This document shows positions 28,735 to 36,257 of a stretch of DNA of 64,000 bases, one piece after another. A model generated the notes under the pieces. The model was not told where the DNA came from. It was given only the letters and a program-made list of their open reading frames with translations, and made no database searches. The translations under genes and the position numbers were made by a program. Position 1 is the first letter of the stretch, and every line of letters begins with the position of its first letter. The DNA comes from Blastopirellula sp. J2-11 (GTDB lineage Bacteria; Planctomycetota; Planctomycetia; Pirellulales; Pirellulaceae): contig NZ_CP097384.1 of the NCBI RefSeq assembly GCF_024584705.1, positions 1,798,001 to 1,862,000 of the forward strand, written 5' to 3'.

Positions 28735-29847
28735 CTACTTGTTGTCGTCGGCAAACTGCTGCATGAAGTCGGCCAAAGCGCGAACGCCGGCCATCGGCAT
28801 CGCGTTGTAGATCGAAGCGCGAACGCCGCCGACGCTGCGATGACCCTTCAAGTTGGTCAGATTTAGTTCTGCCGCGGCAGCGAAGAATTTCTTCTCGATG
28901 TCGGCGTTCGGCAAACGGAACGTGACGTTCATCAGCGAACGGCTGTCCGCTTCCGCATGACCGACATAGAAATCGGAGTTGTTGTCGACGACGTCGTACA
29001 GCAGCGACGATTTTTCGCGGTTCAGCGATTCCATCTTCGTCAGGCCGCCGATCTCTTCCTGCAGCCATTTGGCGACCAGACCCATCACGTAGATCGCGAA
29101 GGTCGGCGGCGTGTTCCACATCGAATCGGCTTCGGCATGATTGCGATAGAGCAAATAGCCGGGCAGTTCGGCGTCGCCGCGCTGCAGCAAGTCTTTGCGA
29201 ATGATCACCATCGTCACGCCGGCGGGGCCTGCGTTCTTTTGGGCACAGGCATAAATCAGGCCGTAGCGTTCGACCGGCAAAGGGCGGCAGAAGATGTCGG
29301 ACGAGCAGTCGACGACCACCGGCACGTCGCCGGCTTCAATTTCATGCAGGAACTGAACCCCTTCGATTGTTTCGTTCGAGGTCAGATGAACGAACGACGC
29401 GTTCGGGTCAAGCTTCAGCTCACTTTGCTTCGGCAGGCGATTGTAGCTGCAATCGGCGCCATCCCAGGCAACTTGAACTTTGCCTTCTTTAACCGCTTCT
29501 TTTTCGGCGTTTTTGCCCCACGATCCGGTCAGCACGTAGTCAGCCGGTTGGCCTTCCAGCAGCAAATTCATCGGAATCATCGAGAACTGCAGTCGCGATC
29601 CCCCCTGGAGAAACAGGATGTCGTGCGTTTCCGGTACGTTCAGCAGGCTGGTGATTCGCGCCTTGGCTTCATTGGCGATATCAATGAACTGAGGACTGCG
29701 ATGGCTGATTTCCAGGATCGAACTGCCAACGCCGGGGAGGGCGAGCATATCGCGTTGGATCTGTTCCAGCACCGGCAGCGGCAAAACGGCGGGACCGGCC
29801 GAGAAGTTGAAAACGCGTTGGACAGCGTCGGAGACCGAAGCGTTCAT
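28735..29847 (-). CDS. serC: phosphoserine aminotransferase
   Basis: 370 aa from ATG 29847 (AGGGGAA upstream; the open frame extends to 29997 but looks non-coding). Second step of serine synthesis, also used in pyridoxal phosphate synthesis. Motifs: VFNFSAGPAVLPLPVLEQIQ, LEISHRSPQFIDI, FLQGGSRLQFSMIPMNLL, VVDCSSDIFCRPL and the PLP lysine in YACAQKNAGPAGVT. The C-terminal HRSVGGVRASIYNAM is characteristic. Forms a serC-serA operon in the order serC first. Confidence 0.96.
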   Translation of the reverse strand: MNASVSDAVQRVFNFSAGPAVLPLPVLEQIQRDMLALPGVGSSILEISHRSPQFIDIANEAKARITSLLNVPETHDILFLQGGSRLQFSMIPMNLLLEGQPADYVLTGSWGKNAEKEAVKEGKVQVAWDGADCSYNRLPKQSELKLDPNASFVHLTSNETIEGVQFLHEIEAGDVPVVVDCSSDIFCRPLPVERYGLIYACAQKNAGPAGVTMVIIRKDLLQRGDAELPGYLLYRNHAEADSMWNTPPTFAIYVMGLVAKWLQEEIGGLTKMESLNREKSSLLYDVVDNNSDFYVGHAEADSRSLMNVTFRLPNADIEKKFFAAAAELNLTNLKGHRSVGGVRASIYNAMPMAGVRALADFMQQFADDNK

Positions 29848-30151
29848 GCGAGCTATTCCCCTAGGGGCGAGCGGAATTGAAAAACAAACCCCGATTTTAA
29901 GCAGTTCCGTACGAGTTGGGTACAGGGCGCTCTCCACCGCCGGCGGGGGCAATTCGGGCGAACTTGAAAAAAACTTCGCCAACCCGGCCAAAACCAACTC
30001 TAACGGCCGCTTGTCGGATGCTCTGTAGAGGCCGCCCGCGGCAAGATGTTCACCTAGTTGGTAAGCTATCGAGTCTGCTCAAAACGGATGAAACCAGGAA
30101 ATCGAGCAACTTTTGGATTGAACGGCAGAATTAAAACGTGAAGGAGAAGCG
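29848..30151. other. divergent promoter region between serC and an SDR gene
   Basis: About 300 bp separating the leftward serC-serA operon from the rightward SDR gene. GAAGGAG at 30140-30146 is the ribosome-binding site of the latter. No other feature recognised. Confidence 0.4.
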
Positions 30152-30877
30152 ATGAGTCTGGCGGAAAAATCGGCGTTAGTCGTTGGCGGGGGAACCGGAA
30201 TTGGCTTGGCCATTGCTCAGGCGTTGGCCGAAGCAGGCGCCAAAGTCGCGATCGCCGGTCGTCGTTTTGAGGTGCTCGAGCAGGGCGCGGCGTCATCGTC
30301 GGCCGAGATTCATTGCCATAGCGTCGACGTTTCAGACCGCAAAAGCGTACTGGATCTGTTCGCTTGGGCCGATCAAACGCTGGGCAAGGTCGACATTCTG
30401 GTCAATGCGGCCGGCGTGAACATCAAAAATCGCTCGATGGAAGCGATGACGCCCGAAGACTGGGATCGGATGATGCAGATCAATTCGACCGGCGCCTACA
30501 ACTTGATGTACGCCGCGCTGCCGCAAATGCGCGAGCGAAAAGATGGCCTGATCATCAATATCTCTTCGATTGCCGGCAAACGCGCGATCGCGTTGGGGGG
30601 AATCGCCTACGCGGCGTCGAAGTTCGCGATGACCGCTTTGGGGACCGCCGCCGGCAACGAAGAGAACAAGCACGGCGTGCGAATCACCAACATCTATCCC
30701 GGCGAAGTCGATACGCCGCTGCTAAAACAACGTCCGAAGCCGGTGACCGAAGAACATCGCGCGACAATGCTGCAGCCAGAAGACTTTAAAGAAGTGGTCC
30801 TGGCGATCTGCAACTTGCCCCCGCGTGCACATGTGCCGGAACTGATCGTGAAGCCGACGACGCAGGAGTATGTATAA
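30152..30877 (+). CDS. short-chain dehydrogenase/reductase
   Basis: 241 aa. Classical SDR: cofactor motif VVGGGTGIGLAIAQAL, CHSVDVSD, NAAGVN (NAG-like), catalytic Ser in IINISSIAGKR and YAASK with catalytic Tyr and Lys. The sequence TNIYPGEVDTPLL follows. Substrate specificity cannot be assigned. A strong ribosome-binding site (AAGGAGAA) fixes the start. Ends before a terminator at 30912-30945. Confidence 0.9.
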   Translation: MSLAEKSALVVGGGTGIGLAIAQALAEAGAKVAIAGRRFEVLEQGAASSSAEIHCHSVDVSDRKSVLDLFAWADQTLGKVDILVNAAGVNIKNRSMEAMTPEDWDRMMQINSTGAYNLMYAALPQMRERKDGLIINISSIAGKRAIALGGIAYAASKFAMTALGTAAGNEENKHGVRITNIYPGEVDTPLLKQRPKPVTEEHRATMLQPEDFKEVVLAICNLPPRAHVPELIVKPTTQEYV

Positions 30878-30911
30878 CGACAGGGCGAAATCAATCAAGT
30901 TGACAACGGAG

Positions 30912-30945
30912 ACGGGCCAAGTTTACGAACTTGTCCCGTTTTTTG
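30912..30945 (+). terminator. intrinsic terminator after the SDR gene
   Basis: ACGGGCCAAGTT (30912-30923), loop TACG, AACTTGTCCCGT (30928-30939) and a run of six T; one C-T mismatch in a 12-bp stem. It lies between convergent genes. Confidence 0.75.
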
Positions 30946-30963
30946 TCGTGGATCTCGTTCCAG

Positions 30964-32295
30964 CTACGGCGTCACGCCCAGCTTGCGTTCCATTTCTTCC
31001 AGCGGCACCCCTTTGGTCTCGGGGACCATCGTTACGACCCAGATCAATTGCAGCACCATCATGCCGCAGAAGAAGAGGAAAATAGCGCCCATGCCCAGTT
31101 GCTCGGCGAAAAGTGGAAAGAGCGCGGTGATCAGCGCGGCGAAGATCCAGTGGGTGAAACTGCCGAGCGATTGTCCCATCGCGCGATAGCGATTGGGGAA
31201 AACTTCCGAAATCAGCACCCAAATGACGGCGCCTTGTCCGATCGCGTGCGAGGCGATGAAGAGATTCACGCAAGCGGCTAGAACGACGTAATGATCGTTC
31301 CAAGAGGCCCAACTGCACCCCAGCAGCGAACTGATATAGCCAAACGATCCGATCACCAGCAGCGTCTTCCGCCCCAAGCGATCGATCAGCCAGAGTCCGG
31401 CGAAGGTGAAAACCAAATTGACGAATCCGATACTGATCGAGGTCTGCAGCGCCGCCTCGCCGCTAAGTCCCGCTTCCTTAAAGATACGCGGCGCAAAATA
31501 GAGAATCGCGTTGATGCCGGACATCTGGTTGAAGAATGCGACCAAGAAGGCCAGCATGATCGGCGTGAACATCTTCGCCGACCAAAAGCTCGATAGCGAT
31601 TTCTTTTCGACTATCGCGGCCTCGGCGATCTCGTCGGCGAGTGCGTCAATCTCCTCCGGCGTGCGATCGGGCGCCACCATTTGCAGCACGTGCAAGCCGG
31701 CGGCGCGATCATCCTGTTTGGTAATCAGCCAGCGGGGGCTTTCGGGAAGGGTGAAACACATCAGCGTGTAAATGATCGCCGGAAACGCTTCGACTCCCAG
31801 CATCCATCGCCAGGCGTGGGGGCCGACGCCGGCCAGCGCCGCGTTCGATGCGTATGCGATCAAGATGCCAAAGACAATGTTGAACTGGAACATCGCCGCC
31901 AGACGCCCGCGCCGCTCCGGCGGTGAAATTTCGGAAATGTAGAGAGGTGCGGTAACCGTGGAAATTCCGACCCCCAAGCCGCCGATGAACCGAGCGATCA
32001 TGAACGTATTCACATCGGTCGCCAGCGCGGACCAGACCGCCGAGATAAAATAGAACGCACCGATCGAAATCAGCGTCTTACGCCGTCCCCAAGCATCGGT
32101 CGGCCAACCGCCGATCAGCGAACCGAGCACGGTTCCCCAGAGCGCGGCGCTCATGGCCAGGCCATGGGTGACCTTATCGAGCTTCCACAAATTTTCGATG
32201 GTTTCTTCGGCGCCAGAGATGACGACGGTATCAAAACCGAATAAAAAGCCGGCCAACGCCGACGTCAACGACCAATAGAAAAGACGACTCGTCAT
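30964..32295 (-). CDS. MFS sugar porter family transporter
   Basis: 443 aa, 12 predicted membrane helices. Sugar porter signatures: FLFGFDTVVISGA in helix 1, WPTDAWGRRKTL (GRR loop), ARFIGGLGVGISTVTAPLYI, SEISPPERRGRLAAMFQ, FTLPESPRWLI (PESPR), FNQMSGINAILYFAP in helix 7, LIDRLGRKTLL and VPETKGVPLEEME at the end. Probably imports a hexose or related sugar by proton symport; the sugar is not readable from sequence. Single gene. Confidence 0.92.
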   Translation of the reverse strand: MTSRLFYWSLTSALAGFLFGFDTVVISGAEETIENLWKLDKVTHGLAMSAALWGTVLGSLIGGWPTDAWGRRKTLISIGAFYFISAVWSALATDVNTFMIARFIGGLGVGISTVTAPLYISEISPPERRGRLAAMFQFNIVFGILIAYASNAALAGVGPHAWRWMLGVEAFPAIIYTLMCFTLPESPRWLITKQDDRAAGLHVLQMVAPDRTPEEIDALADEIAEAAIVEKKSLSSFWSAKMFTPIMLAFLVAFFNQMSGINAILYFAPRIFKEAGLSGEAALQTSISIGFVNLVFTFAGLWLIDRLGRKTLLVIGSFGYISSLLGCSWASWNDHYVVLAACVNLFIASHAIGQGAVIWVLISEVFPNRYRAMGQSLGSFTHWIFAALITALFPLFAEQLGMGAIFLFFCGMMVLQLIWVVTMVPETKGVPLEEMERKLGVTP

Positions 32296-32415
32296 AATAC
32301 GCGGGGGCTAAAGCAGACGTTCGTAAGGGGGTGATTGGCGACATCTTAGCATCAACGGCTCAGCAACGCGAAATCGCTTCGAGATGGGACCGTCACCGCC
32401 GGCGTCTGATGGTGA

Positions 32416-33420
32416 TTACCGCATCGGCGCCATCTCTCCGGTGTACCGAGTGGAACGAGCAAGAGTCATGCTGGGGAGTTGCTCAGCAATCTCATGGATC
32501 GATACGGCGATCACTTGCGCGTTTTTATTGTTGACGATCGTGATAGCGACCAACTCGCCGGTTCGATCAAACATCGGATTTCCTTGTGGAGAATCTTCGC
32601 TGCGAGCGGTCGTATAGATGGTTCGATATTGCTTGGGGTCCGACCTATTAAAAGTGCGTCGGTGTGGAGGTTGCAATAGCCCATTGGCGACAATTTGTTG
32701 ACGCGGAAAGGGAAAAGCGTCGGTCTCAAAATAGAGAAGCGGATCGCCGATCTTGACGGTCATGTTCTTGGAAGCCAGGAGCGGACTGACGCGCGTCGCT
32801 TCCAACTCAAAGCCATGCGTGTCGACGATGACCGCCGCGAGAGGATTTTCATCGTCCGCGTGGTTAGCAAAGTGTCCCAGGACAGTCGTCTTTTGTTGAT
32901 TGCAGAACACCGCTTCGCCGGCGACGGCATCTTGGATAAGTGACGCGGTCGTGACGACCAAGCCATCTTTGCTGACAACGACTCCGCCTCCGTGCACGAC
33001 TCGACCATCTTGTTTGGTCATCGTGAGTTGGACGACGATCGGCTCTAGCGTCGGCGACAACGGCGTCAAGTTATTCGGATCGGAGACCGGCGGCATGGAA
33101 GGAACCGTCCGTGGCGGCATCGTAACCGGCGGTTGTCTGTTGACCACCGGCGGATTCGTCATCGGCGGTCGAGTATAACCAGGCCGCGGCGCAGCAGCGT
33201 GATTGCCGGGCGAAAACATTCCTGGCGGCGGCCGTTCACTTGGTCGCGCTCGGGCCTCGGCGGCGTAGGCGTCGTTCCAGCCTGATACGAAACCGTTGCC
33301 GGGCGCTCCCCCATCTTCTGGCATGGTGATCTGGACCGTCGGCGCGGTTGGCTTTGACCTGCCGCATCCCATCATTGCGATCACGACGACAGTCAGGCAG
33401 GAAAGACGTGCGAGTGACAT
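32416..33420 (-). CDS. lipoprotein with trypsin-like domain lacking the active-site serine
   Basis: 334 aa from ATG 33420, which gives a lipoprotein signal (SLARLSCLTVVVIAMMGCGR, lipobox MMGC). A Pro-rich linker (RPPMTNPPVVNRQPPVTMPP) spans about 70-125. The rest follows the trypsin/DegP barrel pattern: GGGVVVSKDGLVVTTASLIQ, where the catalytic His (usually in TAxHV) is replaced, and SPQGNPMFDRTGELVAITIV, where the usual GNSGGPL serine motif is absent. So it is probably a non-catalytic barrel. Single gene. Confidence 0.7.
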   Translation of the reverse strand: MSLARLSCLTVVVIAMMGCGRSKPTAPTVQITMPEDGGAPGNGFVSGWNDAYAAEARARPSERPPPGMFSPGNHAAAPRPGYTRPPMTNPPVVNRQPPVTMPPRTVPSMPPVSDPNNLTPLSPTLEPIVVQLTMTKQDGRVVHGGGVVVSKDGLVVTTASLIQDAVAGEAVFCNQQKTTVLGHFANHADDENPLAAVIVDTHGFELEATRVSPLLASKNMTVKIGDPLLYFETDAFPFPRQQIVANGLLQPPHRRTFNRSDPKQYRTIYTTARSEDSPQGNPMFDRTGELVAITIVNNKNAQVIAVSIHEIAEQLPSMTLARSTRYTGEMAPMR

Positions 33421-33610
33421 AGTTGGCCAGATCCTCAGGCGACGCAAAAAATGAGTGAGGTCCAATATACCTGACAGCCTGCCGGCCGCCAAAGTCTGGG
33501 CGCTCTCAGGCTCCTGGCGATTCGCGGCGCGGGCGAATCTGGTAAATTGAATTTTCGCCTGGCGTTTGCCGCGGGGCGCTGAATTTTGACGACTACGGAG
33601 ATTGCCACCG

Positions 33611-33919
33611 ATGATTTATGTGATTGCGACGATTGAGCTTGAGCCTGGCTCGCGCGAACAATTTTTAACCGCCTTTCATGCGTTAGTGCCGTTGGTGCAC
33701 GCCGAGAAAGGGTGCCTTGAGTATGGTCCGACCATTGATGTCGCAACGGGGCTTGAACCGCAACTTCCGCTCCGCAGCGATGTGGTGACGGTGATGGAAA
33801 AATGGGAATCGATCGAAGCGCTGCAAGCTCATCTGGTTGCGCCTCATATGGACGAATATCGGACCAAGGTTTCCGACATCGTGCTCGGAATGCAGCTACA
33901 AGTGGTGGAGCCAGCCTAA
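33611..33919 (+). CDS. antibiotic biosynthesis monooxygenase (ABM) domain protein
   Basis: 102 aa from ATG 33611 (GGAGA upstream). Dimeric ferredoxin-like alpha/beta fold of the ABM/YgiN family: MIYVIATIELEPGSREQFLT, EKGCLEYGPTID, VVTVMEKWESIEALQAHL and VAPHMDEYRTKV. Relatives act as quinol monooxygenases or have unclear roles. It lies 6 bp before xdhC, so the two may be cotranscribed. Confidence 0.88.
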   Translation: MIYVIATIELEPGSREQFLTAFHALVPLVHAEKGCLEYGPTIDVATGLEPQLPLRSDVVTVMEKWESIEALQAHLVAPHMDEYRTKVSDIVLGMQLQVVEPA

Positions 33920-33925
33920 CTGCTC

Positions 33926-34981
33926 ATGCGTGACGTGCAGAGTCAACTCCGACAAGCGATTGACGACGGCCAGCCGGTCGTCTTGTGTCGTTTGGTCGAA
34001 ACGCGCGGCTCCACTCCGCAAAAGCCGGGCGCAGCAATGTTGGTCTATCCCAACGGCGCCCAGGCCGGCACGTTAGGCGGAGGTTGCGTCGAAGCGGAGG
34101 TGCGGCGTCAGGCGCTGCGTCTCCTTCTGCAAGCCAAGCCGGAAATCATGACGTTTCATTTGGACTCGGATTATGGTTGGGACGATGGCCTGATCTGCGG
34201 TGGTCGAATGAAGGTTTTGATGGATCCGGTTGGAAAGGACGCCGCAACGCGCGATTATTACGAACGCCTGTTCTCCGTAGCAGAGCAGGGGGGAACCGAA
34301 GCGATTCGGATTGAAGGAGAATCGCACGAACTGCGGCTCTTTGATATCGACTCTAAGCTGATCGCCAGTTTGCGTTGTGATCAAAATCTGGCGGATGAAG
34401 CGATCGCCGCTTCGATTGAACCTTTTCAGCAGCGACCGCGGCCACGCGTTGAACAGGGAATCGCCTATTTGCCTTACCCGCCCCGCTGTCGCTTGATCAT
34501 CGTCGGCGGCGGGCATGTGGGCAAAGCGGTTGCGGCGCTCGCTCAAGAGGCCGATTTTGACATTCTGATCTGCGATGATCGCGCCGAGTACGTGACGCCA
34601 GAACGATTTCCCTCGGCCCAGCGGCGGATCGTGGGAAAGTTGGAAGAAGAGTTGCCGAAACTCGAAATCGATGCGCGTGACTTCTGCCTGATTGTCACCC
34701 GCGGACACAACCATGACGAAGAAGCGCTGTTGCGATTGGTCGATCGGGGCGCCGCCTATGTTGGTATGATCGGCAGTCGCCGGAAGATTCGCCTGATCTT
34801 TGATGATCTGCGCGAACAGGGGATTTCTGAGGAGTCGTTGGCCGCAGTCTTCGCTCCGGTTGGCGTCGAGATTGGTTCGCAGACCGTGCCGGAGATTGCA
34901 ATCAGCATTGTCGCCGAGCTGATCTCGGTTCGTAATTTGGGCGCCGCACGTTCGCGCGATCTGAGGAGTTGCGATAGATGA
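33926..34981 (+). CDS. xdhC: XdhC/CoxI family protein
   Basis: 351 aa. The N-terminal XdhC_CoxI domain reads RLVETRGSTPQKPGAAMLVY then GTLGGGCVEAEV; the C-terminal Rossmann domain has IIVGGGHVGKAVAALAQEAD, ICDDRAEYVTPERFP, VTRGHNHDEEALL and YVGMIGSRRKIRLIFDDL. XdhC binds molybdenum cofactor and inserts the sulfurated form into xanthine dehydrogenase-type enzymes. Such an enzyme is not in the window, but a MocA-like cytidylyltransferase follows after a repeat element, which fits a cofactor-maturation pair. Confidence 0.9.
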   Translation: MRDVQSQLRQAIDDGQPVVLCRLVETRGSTPQKPGAAMLVYPNGAQAGTLGGGCVEAEVRRQALRLLLQAKPEIMTFHLDSDYGWDDGLICGGRMKVLMDPVGKDAATRDYYERLFSVAEQGGTEAIRIEGESHELRLFDIDSKLIASLRCDQNLADEAIAASIEPFQQRPRPRVEQGIAYLPYPPRCRLIIVGGGHVGKAVAALAQEADFDILICDDRAEYVTPERFPSAQRRIVGKLEEELPKLEIDARDFCLIVTRGHNHDEEALLRLVDRGAAYVGMIGSRRKIRLIFDDLREQGISEESLAAVFAPVGVEIGSQTVPEIAISIVAELISVRNLGAARSRDLRSCDR

Positions 34982-35097
34982 GGAATTCTCGACCGCACAA
35001 TACTCTTCGTAGCCCGCCAGCGCCAGCGAGGGAATAGAGTTGGCGATCCTAACACGGATTGAAGTGGCGAGCCGTATTCCCTCGCTCGCGCAGCGGG

Positions 35098-35342
35098 CTA
35101 GTGTGACGGTTTTCCGCTAGCTGACCCATTTTGATTTTCCAACGATTGAAAGTGAAGAGGGTGCTGCGCGGCACGTATCGACATCAGCCGCACGGCGTTA
35201 GCCGCGGTTTTTGTCTCCAATTTTCCGTCGACAAAGAGTTCCTGTCAGAAACCGCGGCTAACGCCGTGCGGCTGATTTTGGGGGAGAAGCTAGACGACAG
35301 GGGACTCTTTGTTCAGCTTGCTGAAAAGCGCTCTAGTGTGAC
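35098..35342. repeat. 235-bp segment bounded by 10-bp direct repeats
   Basis: CTAGTGTGAC occurs at 35098-35107 and again at 35333-35342. The short copy of the mosaic element (39881-40058) has only one such 10-mer (39986-39995, reverse orientation) and nothing of the sequence between. The segment is therefore either an insertion in the long copy or a deletion in the short one. Confidence 0.75.
35184..35275. repeat. 27-bp perfect inverted repeat
   Basis: Arm 35184-35210 (starts TCAGCCGCACGGCGTTAGCC, ends GGTTT) is perfectly complementary to 35249-35275, with 38 nt between. Part of the spacer, ACAAAGAGTTCCTGTC at 35231-35246, is in turn roughly complementary to GACAGGGGACTCTTTGT at 35295-35311, so alternative hairpins are possible. 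Confidence 0.85.
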
Positions 35343-35527
35343 GATTTTCGGTGGATTCGGACCCTGTTTGATCGTGCTTCACCCGTGTTCAACACTTCCT
35401 GAATTTCTAAATAGCGCAACCTCAAAACTTGCGCAACGGGCTAAGAAGATGTTGGGCTTCCGGACCTACTCTTTTTCTGACCTGCGTCACTTCAAAACGT
35501 GCGACTTGGGATGGGAGAAACAGACGC

Positions 35528-36142
35528 ATGGGCCAGTGTAGTTTTCGCAGTTTTGCGATTGTGCCTGCGGCGGGACGAAGCCGACGGATGGGAAGCGACA
35601 AGCTGTTGCTTTCGTTTGACGGGAAGCCGATCATCGACCGCGTGATCGAAGCTTGGCGTCGCGGCGGTGTCGATCAGGTGGTGGTCATCGTGCGCGCGGA
35701 TCATGCCGCGCTGCGAGCGCATTTGCAAACGTCGGACGTCGAACTGGCGATCATGGAGACGCCGCTGCCAGAGATGGTCGATTCGGTCCGAGCAGGCTTA
35801 CAGCATATTTCGCAAAAATTTACGCCGAGTTCTGAGGATGTGTGGATGCTGGCGCCGGCCGATCTGCCGACGCTCGACGCGCAGGCGATTGAAACGCTGT
35901 TGGACGCCTATGATCCGCTGCAGCGCCCGATCTTGGCGGCGACCTATAACGATTGCAGGAGTCATCCCGTCCTTTTTCCTTGGCGAATAGCCGAGCAAGT
36001 CGCAAAATTGTCGGCGGCCGAGACGATTCGCGATTTGTTCGCGAAAAATGAGTGGCGCGCGATCGGGATGCCCAGCGCCAAGCCGCACGATGTTGACATT
36101 CCCGGCGATTTGGAACCGCGTGAAAGAAAACCGGAAAAATAG
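35528..36142 (+). CDS. MocA-like molybdenum cofactor nucleotidyltransferase
   Basis: 204 aa from ATG 35528; the open frame back to 35429 runs into the repeat element and is not coding. NTP transferase fold: VPAAGRSRRMGSDKLLLSFD (MobA/MocA signature AAGxSxRMGxxK), VVIVRADHAAL, and LAPADLPTLDAQAI at the metal-binding strand, where MocA has a 'DxP' motif. The C-terminal SHPVLFPWRIAEQV and DIDIP-like HDVDIPGDLE fit the MocA branch, which makes molybdopterin cytosine dinucleotide. Together with xdhC it suggests a molybdenum hydroxylase elsewhere in the genome. Confidence 0.82.
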   Translation: MGQCSFRSFAIVPAAGRSRRMGSDKLLLSFDGKPIIDRVIEAWRRGGVDQVVVIVRADHAALRAHLQTSDVELAIMETPLPEMVDSVRAGLQHISQKFTPSSEDVWMLAPADLPTLDAQAIETLLDAYDPLQRPILAATYNDCRSHPVLFPWRIAEQVAKLSAAETIRDLFAKNEWRAIGMPSAKPHDVDIPGDLEPRERKPEK

Positions 36143-36257
36143 TTCAATCACTTTCGCCAAAGAGGGCTGGGCTCTAAACTTGAAGCAGTTGCTACGAACC
36201 GCTTGCCGCGGCGCATGTTCTCCTTCCGACCGAGACGCTCCTCCCGCGAATTCCGCT

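Larger units (their letters stand above)
35005..35448. repeat. mosaic repeat element with terminal inverted repeats, long copy
   Basis: About 445 bp. Ends are CTTCGTAGCCCG (35005-35016) and CGGGCTAAGAAG (35437-35448), inverted repeats matching at 11 of 12 positions. The left part (35011-35101) is itself a long imperfect hairpin: TAGCCCGCCAGCG ... CGCAGCGGGCTA, with GCGAGGGAATA paired to TATTCCCTCGC. A second, shorter copy is at 39881-40058 on the opposite strand. No transposase gene is present. It separates xdhC from mocA. Confidence 0.8.

Noticed and set aside
35005-35448. CRISPR-like or tRNA interpretation of the repeats between xdhC and mocA
   Set aside because: Repeats are inverted or single direct pairs without regular spacers, and no cloverleaf or conserved tRNA boxes are present.
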